From Bacillota bacterium (GTDB taxonomy: Bacteria; Bacillota; Bacilli; Bacillales_B; DSM-18226), in contig JAUZQA010000047.1 in NCBI GenBank assembly GCA_030705665.1, forward strand, positions 1 through 12,902: a DNA stretch of 12,902 bases. Reading direction: 5' to 3'. The notes under the pieces were generated by a model. That model was not told where the DNA came from, made no database searches, and saw only the letters and a list, made by a program, of their open reading frames with translations. Both the position numbers and the translations under genes were made by a program. Positions 7,065-12,902 of this stretch are shown here, piece after piece. Every line of letters starts with the position of its first letter. Within the stretch, counting starts at the first letter, position 1.

Positions 7065-8295
7065 TTTCCATCCATCCCCGATCAAGAAATTGGACATATT
7101 CTGCGCCGATTTCAGGTATGCGGTGCTTTGATAGCTCTTCCTGCGAAAGTGTCGCAGGACCCCGATCAATACTATCCATTATTTTCTTGTCCTTCTCAGA
7201 TAGCCGGTCGACAGAAAGGGAAGTATTTTCACCCCAATACTTCAAATTCATTTTTTCCAGTTGTGCCGATGGTGAGAGTAAGAAATTGATCAAAACAAGG
7301 GCACCTGCTGGATTGGGAGTATTATAGGGAACTGCTAAAAAGTGGGTGTTGGCCAAGGTTCCTTTATCAAAAACAAATGTTTTAGTCGTTGCCGGAAATT
7401 CACCCTTTTTGATTAAGTTGGATGCCTCCGCCTCATCATAACCCATCGTCATCCAAACTTCACCATTTTTATATAACTGCTCCAGCTGTGCCAAGGATTG
7501 CGGATATGAATTTCCATTTCTCCACAAATAAGGCTTCATTTCTTTTAAGACTTTCCAAAGTGGAGCAGAATCACTTTTAATGAGAGATTCATCAAATTTA
7601 TTCAAATAGGCATTATAGTTTTTGCTTTCTTCGTGCAGCACCGTCCGGATAAACGCACTTCCGGTAAAATCCGGCGGAGCAGGGTACGTAAACTTTCCGG
7701 GGTTTTTCTTTACCCAATCCAATAGGGAATCAATCGATTTGGGCGGATTGGAAATTTTACTTGAATCATATGCAAAGACAAATTGAACTTTGCCCCACGG
7801 CGCTTCATAGCCACCGGTCGGAAAGCCGAAATCATATTTAGTATCGGGACTATCCGAATTTACATATTGATTAAAATTAGGCAAAACCTTCGTTATCGGT
7901 CCCATAAGCAAATTGTTCTGTTTAGCATTTTTAAAGTTTTCTCCGTTGATCCATAAAACATCCATTTCTCCGGATTTATTGCCCGCTTTTTTTTCAGTGA
8001 TAAGCTTATTGATAAACTCGGATGCATCCATCGGATAGCGTTTTATCTCAATATTATATTGCTTCTTTAACTGCGGGGCAACCCAATCATCAATGTATTG
8101 ATTAACGCCCTGATCTCCGCCCCACATAAAAAAATTGACCTTTGTTCCCTTAGCTTTTGTAACAATATCTTTCCAGTTGCTCGTTAAAATATTATTATCT
8201 GTGGTTTGGCTTTTTTTTTCCCCCGTACCGGTACACCCTGATAAGACAAATAAGAACAAAATGACAATGCTTAAAATTGGTTTTACTTTAACCAT
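7048..8295 (-). CDS. ABC transporter solute-binding lipoprotein (YnjB-like)
   Basis: This 415-residue lipoprotein has a signal peptide ending in VLSGC (lipid-modified Cys21), so it is tethered to the outer face of the membrane as in Gram-positive importers. The mature part has the two-lobed binding-protein pattern: an early strand KVNFFMWGGDQGVNQYIDDWV (about 52-72), DVLWINGENFKN (112-123), the hinge region WGKVQFVFAYDSSKI (about 167-181), and the late segment TLANTHFLAVPYNTPNPAGALVLINFLLSP. This fits the YnjB/thiamine-binding-protein-like group. It starts two bases after the small membrane protein gene and overlaps the permease gene by 17 bases. AAAGGAAG, the likely ribosome binding site, is within the last codons of the preceding gene but rather far (about 15 bases) from the ATG. 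The ligand is unknown; a small sulfur or selenium compound is an inference from the neighbours. Confidence 0.9.
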   Translation of the reverse strand: MVKVKPILSIVILFLFVLSGCTGTGEKKSQTTDNNILTSNWKDIVTKAKGTKVNFFMWGGDQGVNQYIDDWVAPQLKKQYNIEIKRYPMDASEFINKLITEKKAGNKSGEMDVLWINGENFKNAKQNNLLMGPITKVLPNFNQYVNSDSPDTKYDFGFPTGGYEAPWGKVQFVFAYDSSKISNPPKSIDSLLDWVKKNPGKFTYPAPPDFTGSAFIRTVLHEESKNYNAYLNKFDESLIKSDSAPLWKVLKEMKPYLWRNGNSYPQSLAQLEQLYKNGEVWMTMGYDEAEASNLIKKGEFPATTKTFVFDKGTLANTHFLAVPYNTPNPAGALVLINFLLSPSAQLEKMNLKYWGENTSLSVDRLSEKDKKIMDSIDRGPATLSQEELSKHRIPEIGAEYVQFLDRGWMENVANQ

Positions 8296-8297
8296 AG

Positions 8298-8510
8298 TTA
8301 TAATTCACAACTTCCTTTGCAGTTAAAATAGTCCTCCCATTGTCCAAGGAAAAAATAAAACGCAAAGGCCATCCCGTGGATTTGCAGAAATGGGGCTGAA
8401 TGAAAGGAAACAAAAACACTATAGACATCATAACTCATGATTCCCGCTAAAAGAACCCAGCGGATATGCCATAGTACTCTTTGCCAAAGTTTTGCGGTTT
8501 CTCTGCTCAT
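8298..8510 (-). CDS. Small two-helix membrane protein with a C-terminal CKGSC tail
   Basis: A 70-residue protein whose ATG overlaps the selenoprotein stop codon (ATGA), with AAAGGA just upstream, so it is probably made by coupled translation. It has two likely membrane segments: about residues 12-34 (VLWHIRWVLLAGIMSYDVYSVFV region) and 39-57. Several aromatic and His residues follow one another, and the tail is WEDYFNCKGSCEL, with two Cys spaced C-x3-C. I do not recognise a family. Its tight position between the selenoprotein and the binding-protein gene suggests a real gene linked to their function. The Cys pair could act in redox or metal/selenium handling, but this is inference only. Confidence 0.7.
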   Translation of the reverse strand: MSRETAKLWQRVLWHIRWVLLAGIMSYDVYSVFVSFHSAPFLQIHGMAFAFYFFLGQWEDYFNCKGSCEL

Positions 8511-9262
8511 TTTCCTTTACTACCTTTCCATTTATATGGAAGTTTAATAATTGTTTCGGGCTCAGTAATTTCTCCCAAATAGCGGATTGCATCCAATAAA
8601 ATTTGTTTTTGTAACTCTCTTTCTTGAGCTCTCCCATAGCTTCGCCCCAGGGGAAACCGCAGGCTTAATGCCCGAGGAACGCGGACCTTTTCAGTTAAAT
8701 CCCTTAAATGAGAAATGGAAATGGTCGGAATTCCGGCTTCTTCAATTGCATATTGAATCAATCCCACGGATTGATGACAAATATATCAGCCGGGATTTAA
8801 AATGACAGCATCCACCCGTTCAGCTTTAAGCTGCTTTATGATGATTGGGATAGTTTCGTTGACCAGCATGGACGTTTCAGGGATATATCCCATTAAGCCG
8901 TAATGAGTGTTGGCAGCATCCCCAATTATTCCTTGTTCCGCTAATTCTTTAAGCCGCGTGAGCGGGAATACGCAATTGATATCCTGCTCTGCATCACTTT
9001 GGTCAAAATGAGTATGGCTAATCATTAAATCTTTCTCTTCACAGTTTCTGGGAATCATCCTGACTGTTGAGTCACCAGCTTCCACATCAAATATAGGCTG
9101 TGTCTTTAAATGAACTCCTGCAGTGGTAATCAGTGCAAATACAGCCTGATTTACTGGTTTGGTAAAATTTACGAATGGGATTGGTCTCTTATTGGCTTGT
9201 ATCATGTATTTTGCCCTAATCCCGACAATTGATTCAATTAGTCTGTTTCCTGACAGCTTCAC
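8507..9262 (-). CDS. PrdB/GrdB-like selenoprotein with in-frame UGA (Sec159)
   Basis: This 251-residue protein is read through an in-frame UGA at 8786-8788. It belongs to the glycine/sarcosine/betaine/D-proline reductase component B family; the size and Sec position resemble the D-proline reductase subunit PrdB. Family features appear in order: EAGDSTVRMIP (61-71), ISHTHFD (81-87), NCVFPLTRLKEL (96-107), HYGLMGYIPE (120-129), DAVILNPG-U-YICHQSVGLIQ (151-169), EEAGIPTISI and PRALSLRFPLGRSYG. Similarity runs on both sides of the UGA. Sec159 and Cys162 form a UxxC redox pair. I chose the GTG at 9262, preceded by AAAGGGGG with 7-base spacing and overlapping the upstream gene by 29 bases; the TTG at 9301 lacks such a site. 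A hairpin just after the UGA fits a SECIS. There is no PrdA or GrdE partner nearby, so a role in Stickland reduction is unlikely. Its substrate is unknown. Confidence 0.9.
8749..8788 (-). promoter_or_regulatory. Bacterial SECIS element with the recoded UGA
   Basis: On the minus strand, UGA (8788-8786) is followed by a lower stem UAUAUU/AAUAUG (8785-8780 with 8754-8749, one U-G pair), an internal loop of 4 and 2 bases, and a perfect 8-bp upper stem AUCAAUCC/GGAUUGAU (8775-8768 with 8764-8757). The apical loop is GUG. The loop starts 18 nt after the UGA. This agrees with the known bacterial SECIS pattern: loop 16-37 nt downstream, a short stem, and a G among the first loop bases. Confidence 0.85.
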
Positions 9263-10247
9263 GGTGGCGCCCCCTTTCTGACATCCAAAATAATCCTCCA
9301 ACTAGACTAGAAGCAGCAACAAGGAAAAAAAACAATAGGGAAACAGCAACGGCAACTTCACTGGGAATTCCAAGCTGATGAAAGAAGAAGACATAGCTGC
9401 CTTCCCTAACCCCGATTCCATTTACACTTACAGGAAGCATGGTAATGACGGAAATAAGCGTAATTAGCATCAGCAATTCCAACCAGGAAATATGAATGCC
9501 AAATGATAAAAATAATAATTGATTAATCCATGCCATCCCCATCTGAAACAGGAGGGAGAGTACACCGACGATTCCCCACCATTTTAACCCTTTCTTCCGG
9601 TAGGCTCGAAATGTATCTGCCATTTTGCCTAGCAATTCTCTCACGGATAGATACCATTTCCTTTTCCTTCTACCATCTTTTTCATTCTGTTTGCTAACCC
9701 CTTTGTGCCTACTTTTGATCGTCAAATACAAAATCAAGAAGAGAATCAAAAAAATCCCAGATATAATTAGAACTGACCATGTTACCGTTTTTGAGGTTTC
9801 CAGGGCAAAACTTGAAAAAAGGGCAATGCCAACAAGGGCTATGCCGCTGGTGAATCGTTCAAATGCTACAGAGGCAGCTGCAGCAGCCATTCCTGTAATC
9901 CTTCCTAAATAATAAACACGGACAACATCTCCGCCGACACTGCCTGGCAAGAAATTATTAAAAAATAAGCCTATATAGTAGAAACGTCCCAATTTCAGCA
10001 ACGAAACGTTTTCTCTATCAGATTTGTTTATGATCAATAATTTCCATTTCCATATACTTGGAATGACCGTAATTTGAATAGCAAGAAAAGCCGCAACCAA
10101 ATAGAAAAAGGAAGCCTTCCTTGAAACTTCGATTATTTTTCCCCAGTCAATTAAATGGAGAACCCACATCATTAAAACAATGCTTCCGATTACTCGAACT
10201 ATTAGTTGAAGAAACTCTTTCCTTTTTTTTGTAACAAAAGAAGACAT
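9234..10247 (-). CDS. Lysylphosphatidylglycerol-synthase-type (UPF0104) membrane protein
   Basis: A 337-residue protein with about eight membrane helices, of the family that includes the flippase part of MprF and the YbhN/AglD proteins. The two family signatures are present: FFNNFLPGSVGGD at 95-107 and LPVSVNGIGVREG at 271-283. A Lys/Arg-rich cytosolic loop lies at about 178-222. The aminoacyl-transferase domain of full MprF is absent, so it is not a lysyl-PG synthase by itself; a lipid transport or flipping role is the usual inference. Its ATG overlaps the stop of the VTT gene (TAATG), with AAGGAGAT upstream. Its end overlaps the selenoprotein start by 29 bases. Together with the CDP-alcohol phosphatidyltransferase it gives the cluster a lipid theme. 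Confidence 0.88.
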   Translation of the reverse strand: MSSFVTKKRKEFLQLIVRVIGSIVLMMWVLHLIDWGKIIEVSRKASFFYLVAAFLAIQITVIPSIWKWKLLIINKSDRENVSLLKLGRFYYIGLFFNNFLPGSVGGDVVRVYYLGRITGMAAAAASVAFERFTSGIALVGIALFSSFALETSKTVTWSVLIISGIFLILFLILYLTIKSRHKGVSKQNEKDGRRKRKWYLSVRELLGKMADTFRAYRKKGLKWWGIVGVLSLLFQMGMAWINQLLFLSFGIHISWLELLMLITLISVITMLPVSVNGIGVREGSYVFFFHQLGIPSEVAVAVSLLFFFLVAASSLVGGLFWMSERGRHREAVRKQTN

Positions 10248-11410
10248 TAGGCATTATCTCCTTGTTTCCCTTTCCTTGACTTCCATTTAGGGCTGAGAAT
10301 TACCCCTATGACCGCTAAGGCAATGACGATTGTAAACAGAAAGAATAAAATCTTAACCGTACTCGTCGCATTTTGTCCAAGATAAGAATATAGAATGGTT
10401 GCTGGCAATTGCCCAAGACCTGTTGCCCAAAAGAACTCCCAAAACGAAATAGAGGTAACACCCGCGGCGTAACTTACTAAATCAAAGGATACGATTGGTA
10501 GAAGTCGGGCAATAAAAACAGCATGTTTTCCATATTTATCAAAAAATCGATCCCACCATTGTAGTGCTTTTTTTGTGACCATTTTTTCAACTACTGGTCT
10601 GCCTAAAAACTTGGCCACATAAAAACAAAGGATCGCTCCAAGCATGGCACTACTCCACGACAAAATAGCTCCAAAAATCCAGCCAAATAAAAGGCCGTTT
10701 GCAAAGGTAATAACAAAGGCTGGGAGCGGAGCAACAATTGATTGAAAAACCATCAAAAAAGCTGATACAACTGCGGCCATCGGTCCAAAAGACAGCAAAT
10801 AATTCTTAAAACCTAAAACATCTGCATCTTTTAGAAAGCTGATGGAATGATTAATCGAACTTTGGATCGTTCCCTGTCCTAAATAAAAAAGCAGAAACAA
10901 GGCTATCATTGTAAATAATGTCTGCATTCCTAACTTTCTGGATCTTGAAAGGCTGTACCAGCCATTTTCAATCTTTGATAGTGGTTGCTTCCAGAGAGAG
11001 ATCCCCAATGCGGCAGCTCCAATTACAAAAATGACGATAAGAAGCTTGTTCATTATTTCTAATGATAATGCATCCTCCAAAAACAATGCTTTTCTTGCCG
11101 TATAGGCGGGAAGAATCGCAAAACTGCCATTCTTCAAAGTAAGAAAAAGAATAATGCCGATACTAGCAATGAAAAGGACAGAACTCTTCCGCTTTGACTC
11201 CCAAAAAGCAAAGTTTTTGGCATTTAAAAATACGGATAAAAAGTAAAACCAAAAACCAGTAAGAGTAGCAATAGTGACTAAATATTCACTATCAAAGCGC
11301 ATATCAATCCATTGGCTTTGGTCGACGATTAACACAATTGCCATACCTAACAAAAAGAAAAGAAAAGCAGCTGCAATTAACCGAATAAGTGCATACATAA
11401 ACTTTTTCAC
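10247..11410 (-). CDS. VTT-domain (TVP38/TMEM64, YdjX/YdjZ-type) protein with N-terminal membrane extension
   Basis: A 387-residue membrane protein. The C-terminal part (about 205-370) is a VTT/SNARE-associated domain: PAFVITFANGLLFGWIFGAILSW region (230-252), GAILCFYVAKFLGR (258-271), and FIARLLPIVSFDLVSYAAG (299-317), with the R-x-P and loop-forming Gly residues conserved in the family. The first 200 residues form about five further helices (near 8-30, 42-62, 77-93, 119-140 and 163-180) that E. coli YdjX and YdjZ (about 235 residues by recall) lack. GTG at 11410 is the start, four bases after AGGTGA; an ATG four codons on is an alternative. It starts 11 bases after the YdjY-like gene. DedA/VTT proteins have been linked to lipid flipping and, in some bacteria, selenite uptake; the role here is inferred. 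Confidence 0.88.
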   Translation of the reverse strand: MKKFMYALIRLIAAAFLFFLLGMAIVLIVDQSQWIDMRFDSEYLVTIATLTGFWFYFLSVFLNAKNFAFWESKRKSSVLFIASIGIILFLTLKNGSFAILPAYTARKALFLEDALSLEIMNKLLIVIFVIGAAALGISLWKQPLSKIENGWYSLSRSRKLGMQTLFTMIALFLLFYLGQGTIQSSINHSISFLKDADVLGFKNYLLSFGPMAAVVSAFLMVFQSIVAPLPAFVITFANGLLFGWIFGAILSWSSAMLGAILCFYVAKFLGRPVVEKMVTKKALQWWDRFFDKYGKHAVFIARLLPIVSFDLVSYAAGVTSISFWEFFWATGLGQLPATILYSYLGQNATSTVKILFFLFTIVIALAVIGVILSPKWKSRKGKQGDNA

Positions 11411-11421
11411 AATATCACCTA

Positions 11422-12135
11422 TTATTTCACTATGGAGTATGTTAAAACTACCGGCGTTCCGTCAGCAGGCAGAATTTTTGCATTGCCGTGGAATTGTGCT
11501 TTACCGCTTTCGAATGTACCGACTGGCTCGTTAGCGTTACTAGTAATTCCTGCCGGACAGCTGTCGAAGCACATATAGCATCCGGTCATTTTAGCCATTT
11601 GCGTATCATAGTTGCCGCCAAAATGATAGTCGAGTTTCTTTCCTGTTGAATCAACCATGACATCATTGATACCATACACTTTTTTTGCACCGGCCCACGT
11701 AATCGTAACATTTACCTTGTCACCTTTAATTACTTTTCCTGCCGGAGTATCCATAAACTCCTTGCTTGTATCGCCGCCTTTAGCAACTGCCGGAACACCG
11801 CCAATTGCGATGAGAGCTTCGTTAAATTTCAGCGGATTTGCATATGCTTTTAAAACAGACTGGTCGCCATAGTGCCCGCCAATCCAATTTAAACCGTGAC
11901 GTGTAGGGGTCACTAAATATTTGCCGTTAACAGTAGCATAAACTTTTACCACTTTATTTTTCTTATCAATATAAATAGGATTGTTTTTGCTTACTTCAAC
12001 AGTTGTTTGCTGAACTTTTTTATCCTTTTTGGCCGGAGGATTCGCCGCATTGTTTGATGAACACGCACTTAAGCCCAGGGCTGCAATAATGGCTAGAATC
12101 ATTAATTTTAGATAAGATGTATTTTTTGTTTTCAT
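11422..12135 (-). CDS. YdjY-like lipoprotein with Cys cluster
   Basis: A 237-residue lipoprotein: signal peptide with LSAC gives lipid-modified Cys25, and a Lys-rich linker (31-50) follows. The body has TPTRHGLNWIGG (77-88), LKAYANPLKFNEALIAIGG (95-113), DSTGKKLDYHFGG (162-174) and a Cys cluster GCYMCFDSCPAG with Cys186, Cys189 and Cys193. This arrangement matches what I recall of E. coli YdjY, described as ferredoxin-like, though three clustered Cys do not by themselves show a 4Fe-4S cluster. A thiol/selenol or metal-binding role outside the cell is also possible. GGAGAG lies 8 bases before the ATG. It is the first gene of the long operon, divergent from the LysR gene. Confidence 0.88.
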   Translation of the reverse strand: MKTKNTSYLKLMILAIIAALGLSACSSNNAANPPAKKDKKVQQTTVEVSKNNPIYIDKKNKVVKVYATVNGKYLVTPTRHGLNWIGGHYGDQSVLKAYANPLKFNEALIAIGGVPAVAKGGDTSKEFMDTPAGKVIKGDKVNVTITWAGAKKVYGINDVMVDSTGKKLDYHFGGNYDTQMAKMTGCYMCFDSCPAGITSNANEPVGTFESGKAQFHGNAKILPADGTPVVLTYSIVK

Positions 12136-12236
12136 GATAATCTCTCTCCAATTTTCTCTTTTACGATTAGTAAAAACACATTAAGCTGCAAGACAAAAAT
12201 ATACGAACTGCCCTCCTCTATTTTATACACTTTTTC

Positions 12237-12242
12237 ATTATA
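12237..12242 (-). promoter_or_regulatory. Possible -10 box of the YdjY-led operon
   Basis: TATAAT is read on the minus strand about 100 bases upstream of the operon's first ATG. No good -35 box lies 16-18 bases further up; that position is within the inverted repeat at 12246-12274. A poor -35 box next to a possible regulator site is common for LysR-activated promoters. Confidence 0.35.
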
Positions 12243-12245
12243 TAG

Positions 12246-12274
12246 AATATGAATTCCTTACATATATTCATATT
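12246..12274. promoter_or_regulatory. Inverted repeat, candidate LysR operator
   Basis: AATATGAAT (12246-12254) and ATTCATATT (12266-12274) are perfect 9-base arms around an 11-base spacer. They lie directly upstream of the candidate -10 box of the operon and between it and the divergent LysR gene. LysR proteins bind imperfect inverted repeats of this size, so it is a plausible target. The site is AT-rich, so chance cannot be excluded. Confidence 0.4.
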
Positions 12275-12507
12275 ATCGATGAAACAGTTATCTCTGAATC
12301 GATTTTTTAGATGAATCACAAAAAGCACGAAAGTTGCTTAATATAATATTTCCCTTTTCTTTTATATCTAACTTCCAATATGAAAATATTCACTGAAAAA
12401 CAACAAAAAGTGACGGAATAAAGCGGAGTGAACAGGCAAAAAAACATAAGATGATTTATTTTCATGATAGAAAAATGCTATGATAAGATAATTAAGTTTA
12501 TTTATCC

Positions 12508-12529
12508 AATCAATTGATTTAAATCGATT
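12508..12529. repeat. Nested AT-rich palindromes upstream of the LysR gene
   Basis: Three perfect palindromes overlap: AATCAATTGATT (12508-12519), GATTTAAATC (12516-12525) and AATCGATT (12522-12529). A related GATTATTTAAAT follows. They lie about 105-125 bases upstream of the LysR start codon and may be a self-regulation site. Confidence 0.35.
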
Positions 12530-12633
12530 ATTTAAATACAAGGACGTTTAAAGCTTGCGACACTATTTTGAATAGAGCGGAAATCACCAGTAATATTTAA
12601 ACATAACCAATACAGCGAGAGGAAGAGGATCGT

Positions 12634-12902
12634 ATGGATTTGCACCAGCTATTTGTCTTTACAAAGGTGGTGGAACATAACAGTTTCTCTAAGGCAGCAG
12701 ATGATATCTTTCTTAGTCAATCAACCGTGAGCTCTCATATTCAAGCATTAGAAAAATCATTGAATATGAGACTGTTTGATCGTGTAGGGCGCGAAATTGT
12801 TCTTACACCTTATGGAAGCCGTTTATATCAATGGGCATTAAAATTACTTCTATTAAAAGATGAAGCAATGCTTGATTTAAAAGAGGGGAAGACTGGGCTC
12901 CA
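12634..12902 (+). CDS. LysR-family transcriptional regulator, partial (right edge)
   Basis: The first 89 residues are in the window; the effector-binding domain lies beyond it. The N-terminal winged helix-turn-helix is typical of LysR: LHQLFVFTKVVEHNSFSKAAD (3-23), the recognition helix SQSTVSSHIQALEKSL (28-43), and LFDRVGREIVLTPYGSRLY (47-65). AGAGGAAGAGG lies 5 bases before the ATG. It is divergent from the selenoprotein operon, the usual layout for a LysR protein and its target. I recall that a LysR group linked to selenium metabolism exists in Sec-using Firmicutes; this gene would fit it, but I could not compare the sequences. The inducer is unknown. Confidence 0.9.
   Translation, partial: MDLHQLFVFTKVVEHNSFSKAADDIFLSQSTVSSHIQALEKSLNMRLFDRVGREIVLTPYGSRLYQWALKLLLLKDEAMLDLKEGKTGL

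Larger units (their letters stand above)
12136..12633. other. 498-base divergent promoter region
   Basis: This region separates the operon start from the divergent LysR gene and is very AT-rich. It holds a candidate minus-strand promoter (TATAAT at 12237-12242, alternative TATAAA at 12222-12227), an inverted repeat (12246-12274), AT palindromes nearer the LysR gene (12508-12529), and a weak plus-strand -10 candidate TATGAT (12479-12484). I see no open frame, tRNA or recognisable riboswitch. Confidence 0.6.

Noticed and set aside
7065..7169. Longer first permease starting at 7169
   Set aside because: The extra 35 residues overlap the end of the binding-protein gene in another frame, are not permease-like, and lack a start signal. 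The ATG at 7064 sits just before the first helix.
6954..7327. Plus-strand frames within the permease and binding-protein genes
   Set aside because: They are antisense shadows of well-supported genes, with no start signals or protein-like composition.
8507..8767. A separate 86-residue gene starting at GTG 8767
   Set aside because: No ribosome binding site lies before it, its first codons fall inside the SECIS stem, and it begins in the middle of a conserved motif (CHQSVGLIQ).
8507..9301. Pseudogene or sequencing error explaining the in-frame stop in the PrdB-like gene
   Set aside because: The frame is intact on both sides, the stop is UGA exactly at the Sec position of the family, and a SECIS-like hairpin follows at the right distance. 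A random nonsense mutation would not give all three.
9263..9301. TTG at 9301 as the start of the selenoprotein
   Set aside because: There is no ribosome binding site before the TTG, while the GTG at 9262 follows AAAGGGGG at 7 bases.
9625..9912. 95-residue plus-strand frame inside the UPF0104 gene
   Set aside because: It is antisense to a hydrophobic protein; its Ala- and Leu-rich content is the complement of the membrane helices.
12325..12360. Short hairpin AAGCA/TGCTT as a terminator in the divergent region
   Set aside because: The stem is only 5 bp and no gene ends there; the following T/A-rich bases look like promoter-type sequence instead.
1..12902. CRISPR array, tRNA or rRNA genes, and insertion sequences
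   Set aside because: I found no regularly spaced repeats, no cloverleaf or rRNA-like sequence and no transposase frame or terminal repeats with target duplication.

Overview
The window comes from a low-GC Gram-positive bacterium, most likely a member of the Bacillaceae. The signs are AG-rich ribosome binding sites (AGGGG, AGGAG, AAAGGGG), Bacillus-type lipoboxes (MAAC, LSGC, LSAC) and AT-rich spacers. This placement is inferred; there is no marker gene in view.

Left part (1-2150): an unrecognised C-terminal reading frame with its terminator; a VIT/CCC1-family iron/manganese transporter on the minus strand behind a Fur-box-like inverted repeat; an orphan plus-strand reading frame without a start codon, whose terminator has nearly the same stem as the first one; and a small four-helix membrane protein of unknown function.

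Main part (2156-12135, all minus strand): one long, tightly packed gene cluster read from right to left. In order: a YdjY-like lipoprotein with a Cys cluster; a VTT (TVP38/TMEM64, YdjX/YdjZ-type) membrane protein with an extra N-terminal membrane region; a lysylphosphatidylglycerol-synthase-type (UPF0104) membrane protein; a PrdB/GrdB-like selenoprotein; a 70-residue membrane protein; a YnjB-like solute-binding lipoprotein; two ABC permeases; an ABC ATPase; a CDP-alcohol phosphatidyltransferase (YnjF-like); and, after a 197-base gap, a triple-rhodanese sulfurtransferase lipoprotein (YnjE-like). Most junctions overlap by 1 to 29 bases or are separated by 1 to 44 bases. A LysR-family regulator starts divergently at 12634 and runs off the right edge.

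The main result is that the selenoprotein gene contains an in-frame UGA at 8786-8788 (Sec159 of 251 residues) in a U-x-x-C motif. Family similarity continues on both sides. A perfect 8-bp hairpin with a GUG loop starts 10 nt after the UGA, as expected for a bacterial SECIS element. Gene callers will split this gene or cut it short.

Taken together, the cluster looks like a Gram-positive version of the E. coli ydjXYZ-ynjABCDEF locus, with a selenoprotein added. I infer an envelope-associated selenium or sulfur uptake and redox system: a binding-protein ABC importer, a VTT membrane protein, an exported persulfide-handling rhodanese, and a Sec-containing reductase-like protein, controlled by the divergent LysR protein. 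The substrate cannot be read from the sequence.
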